In this document: piece by piece, positions 20,437 to 28,953 of the stretch
How positions within the stretch are numbered: the stretch's first letter is position 1
How the letters are laid out: every line of letters starts with the position of its first letter
Notes under the pieces: generated by a model
Told to the model about the DNA's origin: nothing
Databases searched by the model: none
The model's input: only the letters and a program-made list of their open reading frames with translations
Source of the DNA: Pseudomonas sp. P7548
Lineage (GTDB): Bacteria; Pseudomonadota; Gammaproteobacteria; Pseudomonadales; Pseudomonadaceae
Reading direction: 5' to 3'
Length of the DNA: 64,000 nucleotides
Assembly (NCBI RefSeq): GCF_013386585.1
Contig: NZ_JACARO010000036.1
Location: 62,001-126,000 of the forward strand
Position numbers and translations under genes: made by a program

Positions 20437-21741
20437 GTGAAACCGGTCAAAGTAGGCATCTGTGGGTTGGGGACCGTCGGTGGCGGCACCTTTAACGTAC
20501 TTCAGCGTAACGCTGAGGAAATTTCCCGCCGTGCAGGTCGCGGGATTGAAGTGGCACAAATTGCCACACGTTCGCCAAAACCTCAGTTCGAAACGACCGG
20601 TATTGCGATTACCAACGATGTGTTCGCCGTTGCCACCAACCCTGAGATCGATATCGTCATCGAACTGGTCGGCGGTTATACCGTGGCCCGTGAGTTGGTG
20701 CTCAAGGCCATCGAGAACGGCAAGCACGTGGTCACCGCCAACAAGGCGCTGATCGCCGTGCACGGCAACGAGATCTTCGCCAAGGCCCGCGAGAAGGGCG
20801 TGATCGTGGCGTTCGAAGCCGCCGTGGCCGGTGGCATCCCGGTGATCAAGGCGATCCGTGAAGGCCTGTCCGCCAACCGTATCAACTGGGTGGCCGGGAT
20901 CATCAACGGCACCGGCAACTTCATCCTCACCGAAATGCGCGAGAAGGGCCGTACCTTCGAAGACGTGCTGGCCGAAGCCCAGGCCCTGGGTTACGCCGAA
21001 GCCGACCCGACCTTCGACGTGGAAGGCATCGACGCTGCGCACAAGCTGACCATCCTGGCCTCCATCGCCTTTGGTATTCCGCTGCAGTTCGACAAGGCCT
21101 ACACCGAAGGCATCACCAAACTGACCACTGCCGATGTGAACTACGCCGAAGCGCTGGGCTACCGGATCAAGCACCTGGGCGTGGCGCGCAGCACACCGGC
21201 GGGTATCGAACTGCGTGTGCACCCGACGCTGATCCCGGCCGACCGCCTGATCGCCAACGTCAATGGCGTGATGAACGCGGTGATGGTCAACGGTGATGCG
21301 GCAGGTTCGACCCTGTTCTACGGCGCCGGCGCCGGCATGGAGCCAACGGCTTCCTCGGTCATCGCTGACCTGGTGGACGTGGTCCGCGCCATGACCAGCG
21401 ACCCGGAAAACCGCGTGCCGCACCTGGCCTTCCAGCCGGACTCGCTGTCGGCCCATCCGATCCTGCCGATCGAAGCTTGCGAGAGCGCCTACTACCTGCG
21501 CATCCAGGCCCAGGATCACCCGGGCGTGTTGGCCCAGGTGGCCAGCATTCTGTCGGAGCGTGGTATCAACATCGAATCGATCATGCAGAAGGAAGTCGAG
21601 GAGCAAAACGGCCAGGTGCCGATGATCCTGCTGACCCACCGCGTGCTCGAGCAGCACATCAACGATGCCATCGCCGCCCTGGAAGCCCTTCAAGGCGTGG
21701 TCGGCCCGGTGGTGCGGATCCGCGTCGAACACCTGAACTAA
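20437..21741 (+). CDS. hom: Homoserine dehydrogenase
   Basis: The 434-residue enzyme reduces aspartate semialdehyde to homoserine for Thr, Met and Ile synthesis. Visible parts are the NAD(P)-binding VGICGLGTVGGGTFNVL, the catalytic stretch AAVAGGIPVIKAIREGL, NGTGNFILTEM, and a C-terminal ACT domain (about 350-430) for feedback control by threonine. I chose GTG at 20437, seven bases after GGGGAG; this gives the family N-terminus (KPVKVGICGLG). It precedes thrC on the same strand. Confidence 0.96.
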   Translation: MKPVKVGICGLGTVGGGTFNVLQRNAEEISRRAGRGIEVAQIATRSPKPQFETTGIAITNDVFAVATNPEIDIVIELVGGYTVARELVLKAIENGKHVVTANKALIAVHGNEIFAKAREKGVIVAFEAAVAGGIPVIKAIREGLSANRINWVAGIINGTGNFILTEMREKGRTFEDVLAEAQALGYAEADPTFDVEGIDAAHKLTILASIAFGIPLQFDKAYTEGITKLTTADVNYAEALGYRIKHLGVARSTPAGIELRVHPTLIPADRLIANVNGVMNAVMVNGDAAGSTLFYGAGAGMEPTASSVIADLVDVVRAMTSDPENRVPHLAFQPDSLSAHPILPIEACESAYYLRIQAQDHPGVLAQVASILSERGINIESIMQKEVEEQNGQVPMILLTHRVLEQHINDAIAALEALQGVVGPVVRIRVEHLN

Positions 21742-21752
21742 TGGTTTTGCTG

Positions 21753-21781
21753 CAAGGGCCCCGCAGGTTCGGCGGCCCTTG
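21753..21781 (+). other. Hairpin between hom and thrC
   Basis: CAAGGGCC (21753-21760) pairs with GGCCCTTG (21774-21781). There is no T-run, so it is more likely an mRNA stability or partial attenuation element than a terminator. Confidence 0.5.
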
Positions 21782-21808
21782 TTCAAGAATGCTCTAGAGG
21801 AGCCAGTC

Positions 21809-23218
21809 ATGCGTTATATCAGCACCCGCGGCCAGGCACCGGCCCTGAATTTCGAAGACGTCCTGCTGGCAGGTCTTGCCACTGATGGCGGCCTGTACGT
21901 GCCGGAAAACCTGCCACGCTTCACCCAGGAAGAAATCGCCTCCTGGGCCGGCCTGCCGTACCACGAGCTGGCGTTCCGGGTGATGCGCCCGTTCGTCACC
22001 GGCAGCATTCCGGATGCAGACTTCAAGAAGATCCTGGAAGAGACCTACGGCGTGTTCTCCCACAACGCCATCGCGCCTCTGCGCCAGCTGAACGGCAACG
22101 AGTGGGTGCTGGAACTGTTCCACGGCCCGACCCTGGCGTTCAAGGACTTCGCCCTGCAACTGCTGGGTCGCCTGCTGGACTACGTGCTGCAAAAACGTGG
22201 CGAGCGCGTGGTGATCATCGGTGCTACCTCCGGTGATACCGGCTCGGCCGCCATCGAAGGCTGTAAGCACTGCGAAAACGTCGACATCTTCATCCTGCAC
22301 CCGCACCAGCGCGTGTCGGAAGTACAGCGTCGCCAGATGACCACCATCTTTGGTGAGAACATCCACAACATCGCCATCGAAGGCAACTTCGATGACTGCC
22401 AGGAAATGGTCAAGAACAGCTTCGCTGACCAGAGCTTCCTGAAGGGCACGCGACTGGTAGCGGTGAACTCGATCAACTGGGCGCGGATCATGGCCCAGAT
22501 TGTCTACTACTTCCACGCCTCCCTGCAGTTGGGCGGCCCGGCGCGTTCGGTGTCGTTCTCGGTGCCAACCGGCAACTTCGGTGACATCTTCGCCGGCTAC
22601 CTGGCGCGCAACATGGGCCTGCCGATCAACCAGTTGATCGTCGCCACCAACCGCAATGACATCCTGCACCGCTTCATGAGCGGCAACCAGTACGTCAAGG
22701 AAACCCTGCACGCCACGCTGTCGCCGTCCATGGACATCATGGTCTCGTCGAACTTCGAACGCCTGCTGTTCGACATGCACGGTCGCAACGGTGCGGCCAT
22801 TGCCGGCTTGATGGACACCTTCAAGAGCGGCGGCGGCTTCAGCGTGGACGAAGAACGCTGGACCGAAACCCGCAAGCTGTTCGACTCCCTGGCCGTCGAC
22901 GATGCACAGACCTGCGAAACCATCGCAGAAGTCTATGCCCAGACCGGCGAGCTGCTCGACCCGCACACCGCCATCGGTGTGAAGGCCGCGCGCGAATGCC
23001 GTCGCAGCCTGGATATCCCGATGGTGATCCTGGGCACTGCGCACCCGGTGAAATTCCCGGAGGCCGTGGAGAAAGCCGGCGTTGGCAAGGCACTGGAATT
23101 GCCGGTGCACCTGGCTGACCTGTTCGAGCGCGAAGAGCGCTGCACAGTGCTGGCCAATGACCTGAAGGCGGTGCAGGCATTTGTGAGCCAGCATGGCAAC
23201 CGGGGCAAGCCGCTGTAA
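21809..23218 (+). CDS. thrC: Threonine synthase
   Basis: This 469-residue PLP enzyme converts O-phosphohomoserine to threonine. It starts MRYISTRGQAPALNFEDVLL and has the PLP-lysine region FHGPTLAFKDFALQLL and GATSGDTGSAAIEG. The ATG follows AGAGGAG. An in-frame Met 10 codons earlier is less likely. It forms an operon with hom and ends at a strong terminator. Confidence 0.96.
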   Translation: MRYISTRGQAPALNFEDVLLAGLATDGGLYVPENLPRFTQEEIASWAGLPYHELAFRVMRPFVTGSIPDADFKKILEETYGVFSHNAIAPLRQLNGNEWVLELFHGPTLAFKDFALQLLGRLLDYVLQKRGERVVIIGATSGDTGSAAIEGCKHCENVDIFILHPHQRVSEVQRRQMTTIFGENIHNIAIEGNFDDCQEMVKNSFADQSFLKGTRLVAVNSINWARIMAQIVYYFHASLQLGGPARSVSFSVPTGNFGDIFAGYLARNMGLPINQLIVATNRNDILHRFMSGNQYVKETLHATLSPSMDIMVSSNFERLLFDMHGRNGAAIAGLMDTFKSGGGFSVDEERWTETRKLFDSLAVDDAQTCETIAEVYAQTGELLDPHTAIGVKAARECRRSLDIPMVILGTAHPVKFPEAVEKAGVGKALELPVHLADLFEREERCTVLANDLKAVQAFVSQHGNRGKPL

Positions 23219-23238
23219 GGCAAGCCGCGTAGACAAGA

Positions 23239-23277
23239 ACGCCGCTGTCCCTTCCTTGGGACAGCGGCGTTTTTTTG
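23239..23277 (+). terminator. Intrinsic terminator of hom-thrC
   Basis: An AACGCCGCTGTCCC stem pairs with GGGACAGCGGCGTT over a CTTCCTT-type loop and is followed by a T-run. It is 20 bases after thrC. Confidence 0.95.
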
Positions 23278-23307
23278 TTTCTGGCAGGCCCGGCTTGGCG
23301 TGAGCGA

Positions 23308-23508
23308 TTACGTTAGAAGTTTCTGCGCGATGGCCGATACGGTGCTGAACGCCGTAAACATGGCCATTACAACCCCCAGGGGGTACCAGAAATTTTCACG
23401 GGTTATCTTGTGTGTTTCAGCCGTGAGTTTGCGTTGCTCCGCATAGATGCGTGATATGTCGGCGTGAATCTTCTCTAACGCCGCTTGCTGTTTGTCGTGT
23501 TCCAGCAT
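23308..23508 (-). CDS. Small membrane protein with charged helix, unknown function
   Basis: This 66-residue protein (MLEHDKQQAALEKIHADISR...) has a charged, probably coiled helix over about residues 2-38 and one membrane helix near the C-terminus (FWYPLGVVMAMFTAFSTVSAI). I chose ATG 23508, eight bases after AAGGA; starts at 23517 or 23580 are possible. The design, with a cytoplasmic heptad-like helix and a C-terminal anchor, resembles many small inner-membrane proteins. I do not recognise the family. Convergent with thrC, divergent from the DUF3509-like gene. Confidence 0.65.
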   Translation of the reverse strand: MLEHDKQQAALEKIHADISRIYAEQRKLTAETHKITRENFWYPLGVVMAMFTAFSTVSAIAQKLLT

Positions 23509-23820
23509 TGTCTTCATCCTTCGCAATAAGGGCCTTTTGACATGCGCTTTTAACGGCATAACAGCCTGTTCAGCGCTCACCGAGTTTAGGATTCACCTCG
23601 GACAGCAGCCCTCGGCAAACCCTAAAACAGCTGCCCATTGCGTAAGCAGGTATGTGCGCCGTTTTTTCGTTGTCATGTTGCAAGCGCATGCTGGAATCCG
23701 TCACCCCTGACGACCCCATAAAGACGATAAAGCGAACTTTCCTACGTCACAAACAGTCACTTAGGATAGATGCAGCTCCCGTTGAACCGATTGTTCCCGA
23801 ACTATTGAGTGGTGATCGAG
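23509..23820. other. Divergent intergenic region between two small-protein genes
   Basis: The 312 bases carry the promoters for the 66-aa gene (minus) and the DUF3509-like gene (plus). A GAACTT at 23734-23739 followed after 17 bases by TCACT resembles an envelope-stress (AlgU/RpoE) promoter but the -10 match is partial. No other gene is seen. Confidence 0.35.
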
Positions 23821-24105
23821 ATGGAAAGTATCAGCCTATTGCTCGAAGAAGCACTGAGCCCTTATCAGGTTACGCTGACCACCTCTGGTGTGCAGGCCGA
23901 GTGCCTGGTGACCGTGAAGAACCCTGCTGGCGCTATTGTCGTCGAGCGTGAAGTCGACCGAGCGCAATTGATGGACAAGCGTGTGCTGGTGGATGTGGTG
24001 GACTGTTTGTTGCGAGACCTGAAAATCGCCGAAGGTCGCCTGGAACCTTCCGTCATCGCTGCCCTGAGAAACGCTGCCCAGACACGCAACGCTGCCGTGG
24101 CATGA
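23821..24105 (+). CDS. DUF3509-like small protein
   Basis: The 94-residue soluble protein (MESISLLLEEALSPYQVTLT...) resembles a Pseudomonas-restricted family I know as DUF3509. It has a beta-rich first half (VTLTTSGVQAECLVTVKN) and a helical second half (DKRVLVDVVDCLLRDLKIAEG). No function is known to me. I chose ATG 23821; a start four codons earlier is possible. It is a single gene ending ahead of a shared terminator. Confidence 0.65.
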   Translation: MESISLLLEEALSPYQVTLTTSGVQAECLVTVKNPAGAIVVEREVDRAQLMDKRVLVDVVDCLLRDLKIAEGRLEPSVIAALRNAAQTRNAAVA

Positions 24106-24224
24106 AGAAAAGTTTATCTGAGGAAACTTCCTACAGCATGGCCGGTCAGACTTTATAACGGCAAGAGCAAGCATTGTGCTCCGGTGTTTGTGGCTTGTCG
24201 TACTGGTCTTTGTAGGCCACGTTT

Positions 24225-24263
24225 AACCCCGAAGTGTCTCCCCACTCTTCGGGGTTTCTTTTT
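24225..24263. terminator. Hairpin terminator between convergent genes
   Basis: AACCCCGAAG (24225-24234) pairs with CTTCGGGGTT (24247-24256), then TTCTTTTT on the plus strand. It would terminate the DUF3509-like transcript. It lies 12 bases after the stop of the opposing binding-protein gene. Confidence 0.85.
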
Positions 24264-24275
24264 GCCCGGGATTTG

Positions 24276-25163
24276 TCAGGGCGCAGGGGCTTCCTGGAAA
24301 AAACTCGGGTTGTCCGACAGGTAGCGCTCGCGCATGACAGGGTCCAGCCACGAGGCGTAGGACTGCTGTACTTGCCCTTGTGGGATGTCTCGCAGTACCG
24401 CGTTGATGCGTTCGATGGCCTGCCTTCCTTGGGCTGTGTCCGAACAACCGATGTAGGTGCGCTGGTAAGGCGCGGAGCCTTTGATCGGGAAAAACACCAG
24501 GTCTTGTGGGTCGATACCTTGCTGCTGTGCGTGATAGCGGATTTCCGTCCAATAGCCCAGTACCGCTTCCAGACGGCCAAGACGCTGCATCTGCAACAGG
24601 CTACCGAGGGCGTCGTTACCGTAATGCAGCGCCAGCCGATGAGGCGCGGCGTGCTTGAGCCGCTCGTCGATGGCCGGGCCATAGCTGCGCTCGGCAATGG
24701 CCCCCAGGCGTGCATTGTGCGCTTCGAGAAAGGCCTGCAAGTCGAACTGGCCGTCGACGATATAGGCCGCCATCGCGGCCTCTTTGCTGCGACGGATCAT
24801 CACCCCGTTGCTGACCACCACAAAGGCCTGGGCCGAAAACACCACGTAGCTGGCCCGCTCAGGCGTCCACAGCAGAGACGGGTCGCAGGTGAACGAGGGC
24901 TCGCGCAGCATTTGCGTGCCACGGGCGCGATTGACGTGCAGGATCTGGTGCCGATATTCCGGCAGCCGCTCCTTGAGCATCGGCAACAACTCGTCCAGCG
25001 CGCCCTGGCCTTTCTGTGGTCCTTCGAAAATGGTCAGTGGCGGCAAGTCGCGCAGCAGCCAGATCAAGGTGTCCTCGGCGTTGGCCAAAAGTGGCCAGCC
25101 ACAGCTGACCATCATCATGGCGAGACAGAGTTGCCTGGACAAGCGCCTGGCGCGGCGAGCCAT
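24276..25163 (-). CDS. Periplasmic solute-binding-like protein (SBP family 3 / TIGR02285-like)
   Basis: The 295-residue protein has a signal peptide (cleavage after about ANA, residue 29), then LIWLLRDLPPLTIFEGP, a typical start for family-3 binding proteins, and RGTQMLREPSFTCDPSLLWTPERA, seen in the TIGR02285 group. No permease gene is adjacent, so it may be a stand-alone sensor or enzyme-like relative rather than a transporter part. Its ATG overlaps the stop of the CoA-transferase gene (TGATG), so it is translated from the same mRNA. Confidence 0.7.
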   Translation of the reverse strand: MARRARRLSRQLCLAMMMVSCGWPLLANAEDTLIWLLRDLPPLTIFEGPQKGQGALDELLPMLKERLPEYRHQILHVNRARGTQMLREPSFTCDPSLLWTPERASYVVFSAQAFVVVSNGVMIRRSKEAAMAAYIVDGQFDLQAFLEAHNARLGAIAERSYGPAIDERLKHAAPHRLALHYGNDALGSLLQMQRLGRLEAVLGYWTEIRYHAQQQGIDPQDLVFFPIKGSAPYQRTYIGCSDTAQGRQAIERINAVLRDIPQGQVQQSYASWLDPVMRERYLSDNPSFFQEAPAP

Positions 25164-26362
25164 CAGATCGCGCCAGCCTCACGCAAGCGGGTGATGGCCA
25201 AGGCGTCGTAGCCCAGCTCATTGAGCACCACGCTGTTGTGTTCACCCAATTGCGGACCCACCCATTCACAGCTACCTGGCGTGTCCGAAAGCTTGGGCAC
25301 GATGCCCGGCATCTTGAAGTCCTTGCCTCCCGGCAACTGCGCCTTGAGGAACATTTCCCGGGCGAGAAACTGCGGGTCACCCAGCATGTCCTCGGCGCTG
25401 TAGATACGGCTGGCGGGCACTTCGGCCTTGTTGAGTTGGTCGACCACCTGCGCCAGTGGCAGCGAATTGACCCAGCGATCGATCACGCCGTACAGCTCGT
25501 CACGGCGGCTGTCACGCCCGTCATTGCTGGACAGCGCCGGGTCATTGGCCAGGTCGTCACGGCCGATGGCGCTCATGAACCGTTTGAAGATCGCATCGCC
25601 ATTGGCGCCGATCTGCACGTGCTTGCCGTCGGCACTGGTGTGGATCGAGGAGGGCGTGATGCCGGGCATGATGTTGCCGGTGCGCTCGCGAATGAAGCCG
25701 AACACGTCGAACTCCGGAATCATGCTTTCCATCATGGCGAAAATCGCTTCGTACAGCGCCACATCCACCACCTGGCCGAGCCCGCCGTTCACCTCGCGGT
25801 GACGCAAGGCCATCAGTGCGCCGATCACAGCCCACAAGGCCGCAATCGAGTCGCCGATGGAGATGCCGGTGCGCACGGGCGGGCGATCCTCGAACCCGGT
25901 GATGTAGCGCAGCCCACCCATGGACTCGCCCACGGCACCGAAACCAGGCTGGTCCTTCATCGGCCCGGTCTGGCCAAAGCCCGACAGGCGCACCATCACC
26001 AATTTCGAGTTCAGTGCATGCAGGGTTTCCCAGCTCAGGCCGAGTTTTTCCAACACGCCGGGGCGGAAGTTCTCGATCAGGATGTCGGCGTCTGCCAGCA
26101 GTTGCTTGAGAATCGCCAGGCCGTCCGGGTGCTTGAGGTTCAGCGTCAGCGATTTTTTATTACGGGCCTGCACAAACCACCACAGCGAAGTGCCTTCATA
26201 CAGCTTGCGCCATTTGCGCAGCGGGTCGCCGCCATCCGGTGATTCGACCTTGATCACCTCGGCACCGAATTCGGCGCAGATACGCGAGGCGAACGGGCCG
26301 GCAATCAGGGTGCCCAGTTCGATGACTTTCAGGCCGGCAAGCGGTTTGGCGTTAAACGACAT
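25163..26362 (-). CDS. Family III (CaiB/BaiF) CoA-transferase
   Basis: The 399-residue protein has the class III CoA-transferase pattern: GLKVIELGTLIAGPFASRI at the N-terminus, SLTLNLKHPDG, ADILIENFRPGVLEKLGL, and FGAVGESMGGLRYITG in the central region. These enzymes move CoA between carboxylic acids such as formate/oxalate, succinate or carnitine derivatives. The substrate is not evident. It is the first gene of a two-gene unit with the binding-like protein, linked by a 1-base overlap. Confidence 0.88.
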   Translation of the reverse strand: MSFNAKPLAGLKVIELGTLIAGPFASRICAEFGAEVIKVESPDGGDPLRKWRKLYEGTSLWWFVQARNKKSLTLNLKHPDGLAILKQLLADADILIENFRPGVLEKLGLSWETLHALNSKLVMVRLSGFGQTGPMKDQPGFGAVGESMGGLRYITGFEDRPPVRTGISIGDSIAALWAVIGALMALRHREVNGGLGQVVDVALYEAIFAMMESMIPEFDVFGFIRERTGNIMPGITPSSIHTSADGKHVQIGANGDAIFKRFMSAIGRDDLANDPALSSNDGRDSRRDELYGVIDRWVNSLPLAQVVDQLNKAEVPASRIYSAEDMLGDPQFLAREMFLKAQLPGGKDFKMPGIVPKLSDTPGSCEWVGPQLGEHNSVVLNELGYDALAITRLREAGAI

Positions 26363-26510
26363 GAGGATCCTTGTCTGTGCAGGGCGGTGGTGGAATGCCT
26401 TTTAACATAGGCGAGGGGCCCAGTGATAAGGATGATGCAGCTCAGTATTCGTTGAATGACCTCGCCATCGGTTAGACTGGCCGCCTTTCCCTGTCTCTAG
26501 AAGCCCGTTC

Positions 26511-27053
26511 ATGGCCCAGCCGTCCACGACCTATAAATTCGAACTCAACCTCACCGACCTCGATCGCTCGGTGTACGAGAGTGTCAAACAGACCATCGCC
26601 CGCCATCCTTCGGAAACCGAAGAACGCATGACCGTGCGCCTGCTGGCCTACGCCCTCTGGTACAACGAGCAGCTGTCGTTCGGGCGTGGCCTGTCGGATG
26701 TAGACGAACCTGCCCTGTGGGAAAAAAGCCTGGATGACCGGGTCCTGCACTGGATCGAAGTCGGCCAGCCCGACGCCGACCGCCTGACCTGGTGCTCGCG
26801 CCGCACCGAGCGCACCAGCCTGCTGGCCTACGGCAGCCTGCGCGTGTGGGAAGGCAAGGTCGTGCCGGTGGCGAACAACCTGAAAAATGTACACATCGCC
26901 GCGGTACCGCAGGAAGTCCTGGAGACGTTGGCCAAGGACATGCCCCGCGTGATCAAGTGGGACGTGATGATCAGTGAAGGCACGATCTTCGTCACCGACG
27001 ACCGTGGCCAGCATGAAGTGCAATTGCAATGGCTGGCCGGCGAACGCGGCTGA
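26511..27053 (+). CDS. YaeQ family protein
   Basis: This 180-residue protein has the YaeQ features: STTYKFELNLTDLDRSVYES, HPSETEERMTVRLLAYALWY and ERTSLLAYGSLRVWE. The fold is a PD-(D/E)XK nuclease-like one in solved YaeQ structures, but function is unclear. It is a single gene divergent from the CoA-transferase and is followed by a short REP palindrome. Confidence 0.9.
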   Translation: MAQPSTTYKFELNLTDLDRSVYESVKQTIARHPSETEERMTVRLLAYALWYNEQLSFGRGLSDVDEPALWEKSLDDRVLHWIEVGQPDADRLTWCSRRTERTSLLAYGSLRVWEGKVVPVANNLKNVHIAAVPQEVLETLAKDMPRVIKWDVMISEGTIFVTDDRGQHEVQLQWLAGERG

Positions 27054-27073
27054 ACGGGCAGGAACTCTTTTGT

Positions 27074-27099
27074 GTGGGAGCAGGCAAGCCAGCTCCCAC
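27074..27099. repeat. Collapsed REP palindrome upstream of recJ
   Basis: GTGGGAGCAGGC and GCCAGCTCCCAC meet with only two bases between them, with one A-A mismatch in the stem. It looks like two REP arms overlapping at GGCAAGCC. Confidence 0.85.
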
Positions 27100-27167
27100 A
27101 GTTGATTTGTGTTGTATTCAGAATTGCTGTTTAACCGCTGTATTAGAAGAGAAGCACCTGTCACCCC

Positions 27168-28877
27168 ATGCGTATCGATCCCCGCCCGTTGCCTGCTGTC
27201 CTGCCGTTTCTCGGTGAATTGCCGCCGCTGTTGACCCGTCTCTATGCCGCACGCGGGGTGCAGTCGGAAGCCGAGCTGGATAAAAGCCTGGCGCGGTTGA
27301 TTCCCTACCAGCAACTCAAGGGCATCGATGCCGCCGTGGACCTGCTGGTGACAGCCTTGGAGCAGCGCCAGCGCATCCTGATCGTCGGAGACTTCGATGC
27401 CGACGGCGCCACGGCCAGCACCGTGGGCACCCTGGGCTTGCGTCTGCTCGGCGCGGCGCATGTCGATTACCTGGTGCCGAACCGCTTCGAATACGGCTAC
27501 GGCCTCACTCCGGAAATCGTCGCCGTGGCCCTGCAGCGCAAGCCGCAGTTGCTGATCACCGTGGACAACGGCATCTCCAGCGTCGAAGGCGTGGCGGCGG
27601 CGAAAGCGGCGGGGCTGAAAGTTTTGGTGACAGACCACCACTTGCCCGGCGACGAACTGCCGCTGGCCGACGCTATCGTCAACCCGAACCAGCCCGGCTG
27701 TGAGTTCCCCAGCAAGGCCCTGGCCGGCGTGGGCGTGATTTTCTACGTGCTGATGGCCCTGCGTGCGCGCCTGCGCAGCCTCGGTTGGTACGAAAACAAG
27801 CCGCAGCCCAACATTGGCGAACTGCTCGATCTGGTCGCCTTGGGCAGCGTGGCCGACGTTGTACCTCTGGACGCGAACAACCGCATCCTCGTGCACCAGG
27901 GCCTGGAGCGCATTCGCGCCGGGCGCGCTCGGCCGGGGATCAAGGCGATCCTGGAAGTGGCCAAGCGCGATGCGGCGCGCATCACCTCCACTGACCTGGG
28001 TTTTATCCTCGGGCCGCGCCTGAACGCTGCCGGGCGCCTGGATGATATGAGCCTGGGCATTGAATGCCTGCTCACCACGGACTTTGCCGCTGCACGGGAA
28101 ATGGCCGCGCAACTGGATGGCATGAACCAGGACCGCAAATCCATCGAGCAAGGCATGCAACGCGAGGCCCTGGCCCAGCTCAAGGACTTGCCGGTGGAGT
28201 CGATGCCTTACGGCTTATGCCTGTTCGATCCGGAATGGCACCAGGGCGTGATCGGGATTTTGGCGTCGCGCATGAAAGAGCGTTACTTCCGCCCGACCAT
28301 CGCCTTCGCCGACGCCGGTGACGGCCTGCTCAAGGGCTCTGGGCGCTCGGTGCAGGGTTTTCACATCCGTGATGCGCTGGCGGTGGTGGCGAGCCAGCAT
28401 CCCAACCTGATCGCCAAATACGGCGGCCACGCCATGGCGGCGGGGCTGACGCTGGCTGAGGAAAACTTCCCACTGTTTGCCGAGGCCTTTGATGCGGAAG
28501 TGCGTCGGCAACTGCGTGAAGAAGACCTGACTGGGCGCCTGCTGTCTGACGGCACCCTGGCCGTGGAAGAGTTTCACCTGGAACTGGCCCGTGCACTGCG
28601 CCACGCCGGCCCATGGGGCCAGCACTTTCCCGAGCCGGTGTTTCACGGGGTGTTCCAGTTGGTGGAGCAACGTGTGGTGGGAGAGCGGCACCTCAAAGTG
28701 GTGCTCAAGACCGAGTGCGGGTCGGTGAAGCTGGACGGGATTGCGTTTGGGGTGGACCGGGAGGTCTGGCCGAACCCGACGGTGAAGTGGGTAGAGTTGG
28801 CCTATAAGCTGGATGTGAACGAGTTTCGCGGGAATGAAACCGTGCAGTTGATGATTGCCCACATCGAACCGCGCTAG
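27168..28877 (+). CDS. recJ: Single-strand-specific 5'-3' exonuclease RecJ
   Basis: The 569-residue nuclease acts in RecFOR recombination and mismatch or base-excision repair. The DHH phosphoesterase motifs are visible: IVGDFDADGATAS, VTDHHLPGDELP and later GGHAMAAGLTL in the DHHA1 domain; an OB-fold follows (about 450-569). The length matches RecJ. It is bracketed on both sides by short REP palindromes. Confidence 0.96.
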   Translation: MRIDPRPLPAVLPFLGELPPLLTRLYAARGVQSEAELDKSLARLIPYQQLKGIDAAVDLLVTALEQRQRILIVGDFDADGATASTVGTLGLRLLGAAHVDYLVPNRFEYGYGLTPEIVAVALQRKPQLLITVDNGISSVEGVAAAKAAGLKVLVTDHHLPGDELPLADAIVNPNQPGCEFPSKALAGVGVIFYVLMALRARLRSLGWYENKPQPNIGELLDLVALGSVADVVPLDANNRILVHQGLERIRAGRARPGIKAILEVAKRDAARITSTDLGFILGPRLNAAGRLDDMSLGIECLLTTDFAAAREMAAQLDGMNQDRKSIEQGMQREALAQLKDLPVESMPYGLCLFDPEWHQGVIGILASRMKERYFRPTIAFADAGDGLLKGSGRSVQGFHIRDALAVVASQHPNLIAKYGGHAMAAGLTLAEENFPLFAEAFDAEVRRQLREEDLTGRLLSDGTLAVEEFHLELARALRHAGPWGQHFPEPVFHGVFQLVEQRVVGERHLKVVLKTECGSVKLDGIAFGVDREVWPNPTVKWVELAYKLDVNEFRGNETVQLMIAHIEPR

Positions 28878-28908
28878 ATCTCAGCAACACCACAAAACAA
28901 ATGTGGGA

Positions 28909-28942
28909 GCTGGCAAGCCAGCTCCCACATTTTGGTTTGTGT
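28909..28942. repeat. Collapsed REP palindrome between recJ and the hydrolase gene
   Basis: A 12-bp perfect stem GTGGGAGCTGGC/GCCAGCTCCCAC, extended by AAAT/ATTT on the outside, has only two central bases. It lies between convergent genes and ends in T residues, so it probably works as a bidirectional terminator. Confidence 0.85.
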
Positions 28943-28953
28943 ACAGCCGGGAC

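Noticed and set aside
20434..21810. 458-codon frame opposite hom
   Set aside because: It mirrors a conserved gene; composition is typical of antisense frames and no ribosome binding site was found.
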